Both the position numbers and the translations under genes were made by a program. Shown here one piece after another: positions 1 to 6,925 of a stretch of DNA of 42,705 nucleotides. The stretch's first letter is position 1. Each line of letters begins with the position of its first letter. Under the pieces are notes generated by a model. That model ran no database searches and was not told the DNA's origin. It saw nothing but the letters and a program-made list of their open reading frames with translations. The stretch comes from Alphaproteobacteria bacterium UBA6178 (GTDB lineage: Bacteria; Pseudomonadota; Alphaproteobacteria; Rickettsiales; UBA3002), in the NCBI GenBank assembly GCA_002422205.1, contig DITS01000052.1, positions 1 through 42,705 of the forward strand. Direction: 5' to 3'.

Positions 1-50
1 GTTCATCGCGTAGGCCAGTAGGCCGGAGCGGGAACAAACACAAATAACCC
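1..50. repeat. Partial copy of a dispersed intergenic repeat
   Basis: The first 50 bases align with 6638-6685: both carry a TCAT-gcg-AGGCCAGyAGGCC core followed by a purine-rich tract ending in ACAAA. The core GGCC-AGYA-GGCC can form a 4-bp hairpin. The copy is cut by the window edge, so its full length is unknown. It lies just downstream of the minus-strand gene at 52-411 and might affect its 3' end, but there is no T tract. Confidence 0.5.
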
Positions 51-51
51 T

Positions 52-411
52 CTAAGGAAACTCAACCAGCCGATGCCTCACCGTCACATGCCCCAGCGAC
101 TTGCCCGAACACAGATGCACCAGACGAATCTGCGTGCCGCCATCCGGCTGTGCCACTTGCAGCCGCGCAATCACGCCATCATAGCTGATATCGCGCAGCG
201 CCTCGCCATCGGCCAAATCCAAAGCATGCTCCCCGCAGCCACGATATTCGCGCGGCACACTCACCTGCACAGAATCCTCGCTCGGCGGATTGGCGATTTT
301 TTTCGCCACCAGCACAAACAGCAAAATCGTGCCGCCGATCAGCAGCAACCCCAGCGACAATACCATAATTTTCAAGCCGCGATGTTCGGATGTTTTAAGG
401 GGAGTGTTCAT
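52..411 (-). CDS. Small single-pass membrane protein, DUF6476-like
   Basis: A 119-residue protein with a charged N-terminus, one hydrophobic segment at about residues 14-36 and a soluble domain of about 80 residues outside it (two Cys, in RGCGEH and HLCSGK, could form a disulfide). From memory, small DUF6476-type genes lie next to rluD and rpoH in several alphaproteobacteria; position and topology fit, but the family call is tentative and the function unknown. The start codon shares bases 410-411 with the divergent rluD start (CATG). No good ribosome binding site is visible upstream of this start. Met16 is an alternative start, but it would remove the cytoplasmic tail. Confidence 0.7.
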   Translation of the reverse strand: MNTPLKTSEHRGLKIMVLSLGLLLIGGTILLFVLVAKKIANPPSEDSVQVSVPREYRGCGEHALDLADGEALRDISYDGVIARLQVAQPDGGTQIRLVHLCSGKSLGHVTVRHRLVEFP

Positions 412-1396
412 GCCTGATGCTCATACAATAAAAGTGGACCCACGCGATCACGGGCAACGGCTCGATAAATGGCTGAGCGCCATGCTGCCCGATCTCTCGC
501 GCAGCCGCATCCAACAGCTTATATCGCAATCGCAACTGACGCTCGCGGGCGCCACCATAACCAACGCAGCAGCGAAGGTCAAATCGGGCGAGACCTATCA
601 CCTCACCATTCCCGCTATCATCGCGCTCGACCTCACCCCCGTTGCCATGCCGCTCGATATTATATTCGAAGACGCGCATCTGCTGATCATCAACAAGCCC
701 GCAGGCCTTACCGTTCACCCCGCCGCAGGCACGCACGAGCCCACACTGGTCCACGGCCTGCTCGCCTATTGCGAAAGCAGCTTGTCAGGTATCGGCGGCG
801 TCGCCCGCCCCGGCATCGTCCACCGTATCGACAAAGACACGTCCGGCCTTATGGTCGTCGCCAAAACCGACGCCGCGCACCAGCATCTCAGCGCCCAGCT
901 TAAAGACCGCAGCCTCTCGCGGGAATACAAAGCTATCGTTTGGGGCGTCCCCTCCCCGCCACAAGGCACCATCGACGCCCCCATAGGCCGCCACCCCCAT
1001 CACCGCCAGAAAATGGCAGTAGTCGAGCGTAACAGCAAACAAGCCCGCACCCATTATCACGTCGAGGAACGTTTCGGCAGCCCCGCTTTTGCCTCGCTGG
1101 TGGCCTGCAAGCTCGAATCAGGCCGCACCCACCAGATACGCGTCCACTTATCGCATATCGGCCACCCATTGTTAGCGGATGACACCTATGGCGGCACAAC
1201 CACCGCAAAATTAAACCAATTGCCCGATTGTTTCCCCACAGAGACAGTGCATTTCCTAAAGAATTCTCGACGACAGGCCTTGCATGCGTATAAATTGAGC
1301 CTACTTCACCCACACACGCATGAGCGGATGGAGTGGAAGGCCGAATTGCCGGATGATTTGTTACAATTGCTCGTTGCCTTACAGGGGCTTGCATAA
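410..1396 (+). CDS. rluD: 23S rRNA pseudouridine synthase, RluA/RluD family
   Basis: A 328-residue pseudouridine synthase. An S4 RNA-binding domain occupies about residues 12-75 (RLDKWLSAMLPDLSRSRIQ). It is followed by the RluA-type catalytic domain, with the HRIDKDTSG motif carrying the catalytic Asp and the later GRTHQIRVH motif. RluD modifies helix 69 of 23S rRNA; which of RluC or RluD this is cannot be settled by eye, but RluD is the usual neighbour of rpoH in alphaproteobacteria. I chose the ATG at 410 because AAGGGGAG lies at 398-405 and the S4 domain follows directly; the frame stays open upstream to 290 inside the opposite gene. Its stop codon overlaps the -35 element of the rpoH promoter. 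Confidence 0.93.
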   Translation: MPDAHTIKVDPRDHGQRLDKWLSAMLPDLSRSRIQQLISQSQLTLAGATITNAAAKVKSGETYHLTIPAIIALDLTPVAMPLDIIFEDAHLLIINKPAGLTVHPAAGTHEPTLVHGLLAYCESSLSGIGGVARPGIVHRIDKDTSGLMVVAKTDAAHQHLSAQLKDRSLSREYKAIVWGVPSPPQGTIDAPIGRHPHHRQKMAVVERNSKQARTHYHVEERFGSPAFASLVACKLESGRTHQIRVHLSHIGHPLLADDTYGGTTTAKLNQLPDCFPTETVHFLKNSRRQALHAYKLSLLHPHTHERMEWKAELPDDLLQLLVALQGLA

Positions 1397-1548
1397 TAAA
1401 CAAAAATCCCTTATAATTCAGCCCCAAACTAAAGTCAGACAGAGATCTGACGCTGACTCGGACACCGCCCTGCCGTGATAATTATGGGAGCAGGGTTTAT
1501 CGACTCAGCGCGTATAAAAAGGGTGAATGAAGAGAAAGGAGGCCATTT
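1389..1548 (+). promoter_or_regulatory. Sigma70-type promoter and structured leader of rpoH
   Basis: TTGCAT at 1389-1394 and a perfect TATAAT at 1412-1417 are separated by exactly 17 bp; the -35 overlaps the rluD stop codon. Transcription from here would give a leader of about 125 nt. The leader contains the small hairpin GTCAGA/TCTGAC and the longer pairing CCCTGC/GCAGGG around 1473-1496, then GAAAGGAGG before the start. Post-transcriptional control of rpoH is known in other bacteria; whether this leader does that is inference. Confidence 0.65.
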
Positions 1549-2442
1549 ATGGCCAAAGCACTTGCACTACCCGCTTTAAGTCCCGAACAGGGGTTACGCA
1601 ATTATTTACAGGAAATTCAAAAATTTCCGATGCTGGAACCGGAAGAAGAATTCGCATTGGCCAAACGCTGGGCCGATGATGGCGACTATGATGCCGCACA
1701 TAAGCTGGTCACCAGCCATTTGCGCCTTGTCGCCAAAATTGCGATGGGCTTTCGCGGCTACGGCCTGCCCGTGGGCGAGCTCATCGCCGAAGGCAATATC
1801 GGCCTGATGCAAGCCGTCAAAAAATTCGATCCCGATAAAGGCTTCCGCCTCTCCACCTACGCCATGTGGTGGATTCGCGCCTCGATTCAGGAATTTGTGC
1901 TCAAAAGCTGGTCCTTGGTCAAAATGGGCACCTCAGCTGCGCAAAAACGCTTATTCTTTAACTTAAAGCGTGTACGTCGTCATCTCGAAGTGGCCGATAA
2001 TACCACCCTCACACCCGATCAAATTGCGCAAATCGCAACGGAGTTGGATGTAAACGCTTCGGACGTAGTCGATATGGACATGCGCATGAACGCGAATGAC
2101 CAGCATCTCAATGGCCGCATCGGCCATGATGGTGACGGCGAATGGATCGACCTGCTCGCCGACGATGCCGATAATCAGGAAACCGTACTGGCCGATTCAC
2201 AGGAATATGGCAGCAAACGTGACCTGATGCATCAGGCGATGGACACCCTCACCGACCGCGAGCGCGAGATTATTCAGGCGCGCCGCCTCAGCGAGGAGCC
2301 ACAAACGCTGGAAGATTTAAGCCAGACTTACGGCGTATCGCGCGAGCGTATCCGCCAGATCGAAGCGCGTGCATTAGAAAAAATGACCAGCTTCGTCGAA
2401 AAGGCGCAGGAAGTCGCGTTGCTACCTGCCGCCGCAGCCTAA
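1549..2442 (+). CDS. rpoH: RNA polymerase sigma factor RpoH (sigma-32)
   Basis: A 297-residue group 3 sigma factor, the usual RpoH length. Region 2 runs from about 50 to 120 (GLPVGELIAEGNIGLMQAV, then FRLSTYAMWWIRASIQEF). It is followed by the RpoH box QKRLFFNLKR, which separates heat-shock sigma factors from RpoD. Region 4 with its helix-turn-helix (LSQTYGVSRERIRQIEARAL) ends the protein. It directs RNA polymerase to heat-shock promoters. A strong AAGGAGG lies just upstream of the ATG. The gene has its own promoter and a strong intrinsic terminator, so it is probably monocistronic. Confidence 0.97.
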   Translation: MAKALALPALSPEQGLRNYLQEIQKFPMLEPEEEFALAKRWADDGDYDAAHKLVTSHLRLVAKIAMGFRGYGLPVGELIAEGNIGLMQAVKKFDPDKGFRLSTYAMWWIRASIQEFVLKSWSLVKMGTSAAQKRLFFNLKRVRRHLEVADNTTLTPDQIAQIATELDVNASDVVDMDMRMNANDQHLNGRIGHDGDGEWIDLLADDADNQETVLADSQEYGSKRDLMHQAMDTLTDREREIIQARRLSEEPQTLEDLSQTYGVSRERIRQIEARALEKMTSFVEKAQEVALLPAAAA

Positions 2443-2461
2443 TACTCCCCTGAGTAGGTTT

Positions 2462-2494
2462 TGAAGGGCCGCGCCGCCTGCGGCCCTTCATTTT
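2462..2494 (+). terminator. Rho-independent terminator of rpoH
   Basis: A perfect 11-bp stem, TGAAGGGCCGC (2462-2472) with GCGGCCCTTCA (2480-2490), 7-nt loop, then TTTT. It lies 20 bp after the rpoH stop codon. Confidence 0.9.
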
Positions 2495-2532
2495 CTATAT
2501 GACTCGCCCCCACATCTGTGGCACAATAAATC

Positions 2533-3552
2533 ATGCGCATTCGCCCCGTCACACCCGATGACCACGCCGCCATTTTAACATTGGCCGAGTCTGCCGGTAT
2601 CGGCATGACGTCACTTCCCGCCGACGCCGACGTGCTACACGATAAAATCAAAAAAGGTGTCGAAAGCTTCACCCACCAAAGCCCCACGGGCGATGAATCC
2701 TTTTTATTCGTGCTCGAAGATCCCAACTCAGACGAAGTCGTCGGCACCACCGGCATCAAATCGCATATTGGCCGCAACCAGCCTTTTTATTCCTACCGCC
2801 TCAACACCATCACCCAGCAATGCCGCGACCTCGATATTCTCTCCAAACACCAAATCCTCAATGTCACCAACGACCTCACCGACGCTAGCGAAATCGGCTC
2901 ACTCTTTTTAAAACCGCAATACCGCCGCGACCGGCTGGGCCGCCTGCTGTCGCTGTGTCGTTTCATGTTCATCGCCGCCCACCCGCATTATTTCGCCGAT
3001 CAGGTCATCGCCGAAATGCGTGGCATGCATGACCGCGATGGCAACTCGCCCTTTTACAATTCCATCGCCCGCCATTTTTTCGAAATGAAATTCGCGCAGG
3101 CCGATTATTATAACGCCACGCGCGGCAATCAATTCATCAACGACCTCATGCCCAAATACCCGATTTATGTCAGCCTGCTACCCAAATCCGCACGTGATGT
3201 GATTGGCCAGCCCCACCCGCAATCCGAGCCTGCCCGCATCATGCTCGAAAATGAAGGCTTCAAATGGAATGGCTATATCGACGTGTTTGATGGCGGCCCC
3301 ACCCTTCAGGCCGACACTGCGCGACTGCGCACCATCACCCAAAGCAAAATCGGCACCATCACCGCTATCGATGATGGCATCACCGCCGAAAAATACATGA
3401 TCAGCAATGAGCGTTTCGACCGCTTCGCCTGCTGCGCGGGCCGTCTGCTGGCCGATGATCAAAATCAGCTCACCATCACCCCCAACATTGCGCGGCTGCT
3501 GGCAGTCGATATCGGCGACACGCTGCGCTACATTCCGCACCAAACGATATGA
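2533..3552 (+). CDS. astA: Arginine N-succinyltransferase
   Basis: A 339-residue AstA, close to the usual length of about 340. It catalyses the first AST step, L-arginine plus succinyl-CoA to N2-succinylarginine. Family features include the N-terminal MRIRPVTPDDH acetyltransferase-like strand, the GTTGIKSHIG segment, SLFLKPQYRRDRLGRLLSLCRFMF (CoA-binding region, given here in part), GNSPFYNSIARHFFEM and a C-terminal substrate region. No Shine-Dalgarno sequence precedes the ATG. The gene overlaps astD by ATGA at 3549-3552, so the two are translationally coupled. Confidence 0.95.
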   Translation: MRIRPVTPDDHAAILTLAESAGIGMTSLPADADVLHDKIKKGVESFTHQSPTGDESFLFVLEDPNSDEVVGTTGIKSHIGRNQPFYSYRLNTITQQCRDLDILSKHQILNVTNDLTDASEIGSLFLKPQYRRDRLGRLLSLCRFMFIAAHPHYFADQVIAEMRGMHDRDGNSPFYNSIARHFFEMKFAQADYYNATRGNQFINDLMPKYPIYVSLLPKSARDVIGQPHPQSEPARIMLENEGFKWNGYIDVFDGGPTLQADTARLRTITQSKIGTITAIDDGITAEKYMISNERFDRFACCAGRLLADDQNQLTITPNIARLLAVDIGDTLRYIPHQTI

Positions 3553-5012
3553 ACCGCACGCATTATATAGGCGGCCAATGGGTCGAAGGTCAGGGTAATG
3601 CTTTCACCTCCACCAACCCCGCCACCGGCGCCACCATCTGGCAGGGCCACGCCGCCACCGAACCGCAAGCCGAAAGCGCCGTAGCCGCAGCACGCGCTGC
3701 CTTTCCCGCATGGTCAGCCACCCCCTTCGAATCGCGACTCGCCATCCTCACCCGTTTCCGCGATCAGTTGCAAAATCAAGCCGACACACTCGCCGAACAA
3801 ATCGCTGCTGAGACCGGCAAAATCCTGTGGGACGCCAAAGGCGAAGCCGCCGCCACCATCGGCAAGCTCGCCTTCACCCTCAAAGCCTACGAAGAACGCA
3901 CCCCCGATAAATCCACCCCCATGCAAGGCTTCAGCGCCCATCTGCGCCACCGCCCGCACGGCGTGCTGGCCGTCTTCGGCCCCTATAATTTCCCCGCCCA
4001 TTTACCCAACGGCCATATCATACCCGCATTGCTGGCAGGCAATACCATTGTGTTCAAACCCAGCGAGCTCACCCCCGCCACCGCCGAGTGGATGGTGCAG
4101 CAATGGGAAGCCGCAGGCCTTCCCGCCGGTGTGCTCAACCTGCTGCAAGGCGAAAAAGAAACCGGCATCGCCCTCGCGCATCAACCCATCGACGGGCTGT
4201 TATTCACTGGCTCCTCAGCCACCGGCACCCTATTGCACCGTCAGTTTGCAGGCAGGCCCGAAATCATCCTCGCGTTAGAGATGGGCGGCAATAATCCGCT
4301 CATCATCCACAACATCACCGACATCCGCGCCGCCATCTACGATACCATCCAATCCGCCTATATCAGCAGCGGGCAGCGCTGCACCTGCGCGCGCCGCCTC
4401 ATTGTTACCCAAGGCCCCTGGGCCGAACCGTTTATTGCAGGTCTCACCGAGGCAACCGCCGCACTGCGCATCGGCAAAAATGGCGACACCCCCGCCCCCT
4501 TCATGGGCCCGCTTGTGTCCAACCCCGAAGCCGAAAAACTCCTGCAAGCGCATGACACACTCATACAACATGGCGCACAAGCACTCGTACCACTGCGCCG
4601 TCTGCATCCCACCCTGCCATATCTCAGCGCCGGATTGCTCGACGTGACCCATTGCAATGAACGCCCCGACGAAGAATGGTTCGGCCCCCTACTGCAACTC
4701 ATCCGCGTCCCCGATCTTGACGCCGCCATCACGCAAGCCAATCATACTCGCTTCGGCCTCTCCGCCGGATTATTCAGCGACGATGCGCAAAGCTGGGAGC
4801 AATTTCGCACCCGCAGCCGTGCCGGTATCATCAATTGGAACAAACAAACCACCGGCGCCAGCGGCATGGCCCCATTCGGCGGCATCGGCTGTAGCGGCAA
4901 CCATCACGCCGCCGGTTACTACGCCGCCGATTATTGCGCCTACCCCGTCGCCAGCATGGAATCCCCCCAACTCACCCTCCCCGAAACCCTATCCCCCGGC
5001 ATCACATTATAA
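3549..5012 (+). CDS. astD: Succinylglutamate-semialdehyde dehydrogenase
   Basis: A 487-residue NAD-dependent aldehyde dehydrogenase that oxidises N-succinylglutamate semialdehyde to N-succinylglutamate, the fourth AST step. Visible features are the cofactor-binding GPYNFPAHLPNGH and FTGSSATG motifs, the catalytic Glu in LEMGGNNP and the catalytic Cys in SSGQRCTCARR. Its start codon overlaps the astA stop. It is followed not by astB directly but by a palindromic repeat and a heptamer array. Confidence 0.95.
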   Translation: MNRTHYIGGQWVEGQGNAFTSTNPATGATIWQGHAATEPQAESAVAAARAAFPAWSATPFESRLAILTRFRDQLQNQADTLAEQIAAETGKILWDAKGEAAATIGKLAFTLKAYEERTPDKSTPMQGFSAHLRHRPHGVLAVFGPYNFPAHLPNGHIIPALLAGNTIVFKPSELTPATAEWMVQQWEAAGLPAGVLNLLQGEKETGIALAHQPIDGLLFTGSSATGTLLHRQFAGRPEIILALEMGGNNPLIIHNITDIRAAIYDTIQSAYISSGQRCTCARRLIVTQGPWAEPFIAGLTEATAALRIGKNGDTPAPFMGPLVSNPEAEKLLQAHDTLIQHGAQALVPLRRLHPTLPYLSAGLLDVTHCNERPDEEWFGPLLQLIRVPDLDAAITQANHTRFGLSAGLFSDDAQSWEQFRTRSRAGIINWNKQTTGASGMAPFGGIGCSGNHHAAGYYAADYCAYPVASMESPQLTLPETLSPGITL

Positions 5013-5020
5013 TATGCGTA

Positions 5021-5093
5021 TTGTCATGCCGTGTTCATCACGGCATCCGGTCTTACCTCAAAGACCAGACCCCGTCATGCGACGGGGTGACAA
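5021..5093. repeat. BIME-like composite palindrome between astD and astB
   Basis: Outer arms TTGTCA (5021-5026) and TGACAA (5088-5093) enclose two hairpins: ATGCCGTG/CACGGCAT (5026-5033, 5039-5046) and CCCCGTC/GACGGGG with an ATGC loop (5070-5087). It shares the GTCAT-hairpin plan of the other palindromes in the window but has a different core. It could shape mRNA decay within the ast transcript. Confidence 0.7.
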
Positions 5094-5104
5094 CCTTAAT
5101 TAGC

Positions 5105-5167
5105 CTCTAATCTCTAGTCTCTAGCCCCTACTCTCTGGACTCTGAACTCCAAACTCTGTACTCTCCC
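5105..5167 (+). repeat. Heptamer tandem array, nine units
   Basis: Nine contiguous 7-bp units without any slip: CTCTAAT, CTCTAGT, CTCTAGC, CCCTACT, CTCTGGA, CTCTGAA, CTCCAAA, CTCTGTA, CTCTCCC. The period is exact and the first four bases nearly fixed (CTCT), while the last three vary. The array ends 3 bp before the astB ATG and so fills the place of its ribosome binding site. Confidence 0.9.
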
Positions 5168-5170
5168 TTC

Positions 5171-6463
5171 ATGACCCCCGAACTCCAACTCGAAGGCCTC
5201 GTCGGCCCTACCCATAATTATGCAGGCCTCAGCCACGGCAATGTCGCCTCATCCGGCAATGCGGGCAGCATCTCAAACCCGCGCGCCGCCGCGTTACAGA
5301 GCCTCGCCAAAATGCAATTTATCGCCTCGCTCGGCTCACCCGTGGCCATTCTGCCGCCGCAAGCCCGCCCCGCCTTCGATGTGCTGGCCCGCCTCGGCTA
5401 TCACGGTTCCCCCGCCGCCATGCTCACCACCGCATGGGCGCAAGCACCCGAGCTAGTCGCCAATATTTATTCCGCTTCCTCCATGTGGGCCGCCAATGCC
5501 GCCACCATCGCCCCCTCATCCGACACAGCTGATGGTAAAGTCCATTTCACCCCCGCCAATCTCATCGCCACGCTGCACCGCTCCATCGAAACGCGCAGCA
5601 CCACAAAATTGCTACGTCAGATATTCGCCGATACCGATCATTTCATCGTGCATGACGCCTTGCCCGTCACCACTCGCTTAGCCGACGAAGGTGCCGCCAA
5701 TCACATGCGCGTCTGTCGCAATTCACACACACAAGGCACGCATATCTTTGTCTATGGCGCATCACCTTCCTCCAGCCTCTTTCCTGCGCATTTTCCTGCA
5801 CGGCAGCAGCTCGCCGCCAGCGAGACTGTCGCCCGAATGCATCAGCTAGCCGCCGATCATGTCATCTATCTGCAACAGCACCCCGACGCCATCGACGCCG
5901 GGGTTTTTCATAATGACGTCATTGCACTTAGCCATAGCAATTTCATCGCCTACCATGAAAAAGCCTATGCCGATGACACCCCACTAACAACCCTCGAAGG
6001 CATCACCCTCCGCATCATCCGCGAATCCGAATTATCCATGGCGGATGCGGTCGCCAGCTATTTCTTTAATGCCCAGCTACTCAGCCTGCATACTGGCGGT
6101 TGCGCGCTTATCCTCCCCGCCGAATGCGAACAACACCCCACCGCCCACAAACTAGCAGAAACCCTGCTGACAGAAGACAATCCCATCACCCAAATTCATT
6201 ACCTTGATCTGCGCGAAAGCATGCGCAATGGCGGCGGCCCCGCCTGCCTGCGCCTGCGCGTACCGCTATTCGACCATCAACTCGCCGCCATGCATCAGGG
6301 CGTGCGCTACAACGCCACCTTGCACGAGCATCTCGGCAACCTCATCACCGAACGCTACCGCGAATCCCTCCACCCCGACGACCTCGCCGATCCTGCCTTG
6401 GCAGAAGAATCCCTAACCACCCATACAAAAATCCTTAATCTCCTCAACCTCTCCCCCTCCTGA
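5171..6463 (+). CDS. astB: N-succinylarginine dihydrolase
   Basis: A 430-residue AstB of the amidinotransferase fold. It hydrolyses N2-succinylarginine to N2-succinylornithine, CO2 and two ammonia. Diagnostic stretches are LEGLVGPTHNYAGLSHGNVA at the N-terminus, VCRNSHTQGTHIFVYG, HNDVIALSHSNF, and RESMRNGGGPACLRLR, which carries the catalytic Cys. The N-terminal motif fixes the start at 5171. Yet the bases in front of it are a pyrimidine-rich heptamer array with no Shine-Dalgarno sequence, which is unusual for a gene inside an operon. It probably belongs to the astA-astD transcript. Confidence 0.95.
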   Translation: MTPELQLEGLVGPTHNYAGLSHGNVASSGNAGSISNPRAAALQSLAKMQFIASLGSPVAILPPQARPAFDVLARLGYHGSPAAMLTTAWAQAPELVANIYSASSMWAANAATIAPSSDTADGKVHFTPANLIATLHRSIETRSTTKLLRQIFADTDHFIVHDALPVTTRLADEGAANHMRVCRNSHTQGTHIFVYGASPSSSLFPAHFPARQQLAASETVARMHQLAADHVIYLQQHPDAIDAGVFHNDVIALSHSNFIAYHEKAYADDTPLTTLEGITLRIIRESELSMADAVASYFFNAQLLSLHTGGCALILPAECEQHPTAHKLAETLLTEDNPITQIHYLDLRESMRNGGGPACLRLRVPLFDHQLAAMHQGVRYNATLHEHLGNLITERYRESLHPDDLADPALAEESLTTHTKILNLLNLSPS

Positions 6464-6499
6464 CCCCTCTCCTCACCAATCATCCTCCCCCTCCTCCCC

Positions 6500-6587
6500 G
6501 TCATCCTGCGGCTTGCGAAGCAAGAGCGCAGGATCTCATGAGACGGCACCAGATCCTGCGCTGACGCTCCGCGTCCCGCAGGATGAC
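6500..6587. repeat. BIME-like composite palindrome
   Basis: The outer inverted arms GTCATCCTGCGG (6500-6511) and CCGCAGGATGAC (6576-6587) are perfect. The left half holds a nested hairpin of CTTGC-GAA-GCAAG inside CCTGCG/CGCAGG. A close relative of the left half lies at 41849-41891. It sits 36 bp after astB and may act as its transcript end. Confidence 0.85.
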
Positions 6588-6597
6588 AAGATTATAT

Positions 6598-6685
6598 CGA
6601 GGTCAGCAGACCGAGCCTTTAGTCGCCAAAGGCGTTAGGCTCATTGCGGAGGCCAGCAGGCCGTAGCAGGAGCAAAACACAAAAA
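6598..6685. repeat. Dispersed repeat with two small GGYC-AGCA-GRCC hairpins
   Basis: AGGTCAGCAGACCGAGC (around 6600-6616) and AGGCCAGCAGGCCGTAGC (around 6650-6667) are diverged copies of one motif. The second copy with its flank (6638-6685) matches the first 50 bases of the window. No coding potential is seen here. Confidence 0.55.
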
Positions 6686-6700
6686 TTAACCATTTTTTAA
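6686..6700 (+). promoter_or_regulatory. Candidate CtrA box
   Basis: TTAA-CCATTTT-TTAA with a spacer of exactly 7 bp, the CtrA-type recognition pattern of alphaproteobacteria. It lies upstream of a gene-free stretch that ends in a strong plus-strand terminator. Confidence 0.5.
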
Positions 6701-6925
6701 TCTTCACACAATTGTCACACACAAAATAAATAAAATTTTATATATTAGGTTTATGAGACATGATTACTCCTGAGGACTTAACAAATCAGGAAGAAAAAGC
6801 GGAAACAGATTTAAAGGGTTAGAAGCAAGAAGGAAAAACAACCCTGCATACCAGATATAAGTCTACTTGGATTTATGTACCTCCCTAATCACATTCATTC
6901 GGCTGCTTCGGCAGCCGTTTTTTTT
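6700..6925 (+). ncRNA. Candidate small RNA or tiny mRNA ending at a strong terminator
   Basis: Between astB and the convergent M20 gene there is an AT-rich stretch with promoter-like elements (TTGTCA at 6712-6717, TATATT at 6741-6746, though spaced 23 bp). No annotated-size ORF is present. It ends in a textbook terminator at 6900-6925 that faces plus. A 20-codon ORF (6760-6822, beginning MITPEDLTNQ) lies inside but has no clear ribosome binding site. The terminator must serve something on the plus strand; it is 437 bp past the astB stop, with a palindrome between. The 5' end is not defined. Confidence 0.4.
6900..6925 (+). terminator. Rho-independent terminator facing plus
   Basis: CGGCTGC (6900-6906), TTCG tetraloop, GCAGCCG (6911-6917), then eight T. 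The reverse strand lacks a T tract, so it is unidirectional and is not the terminator of the minus-strand M20 gene whose stop it touches. Confidence 0.9.

Noticed and set aside
933..1427. 164-codon minus-strand ORF across the end of rluD
   Set aside because: It is the shadow of rluD; the product is rich in Arg, Cys and Gly and has no recognisable motif.
5105..5167. CRISPR-like array
   Set aside because: The units are 7 bp and contiguous, with no spacers, and no cas genes were seen.
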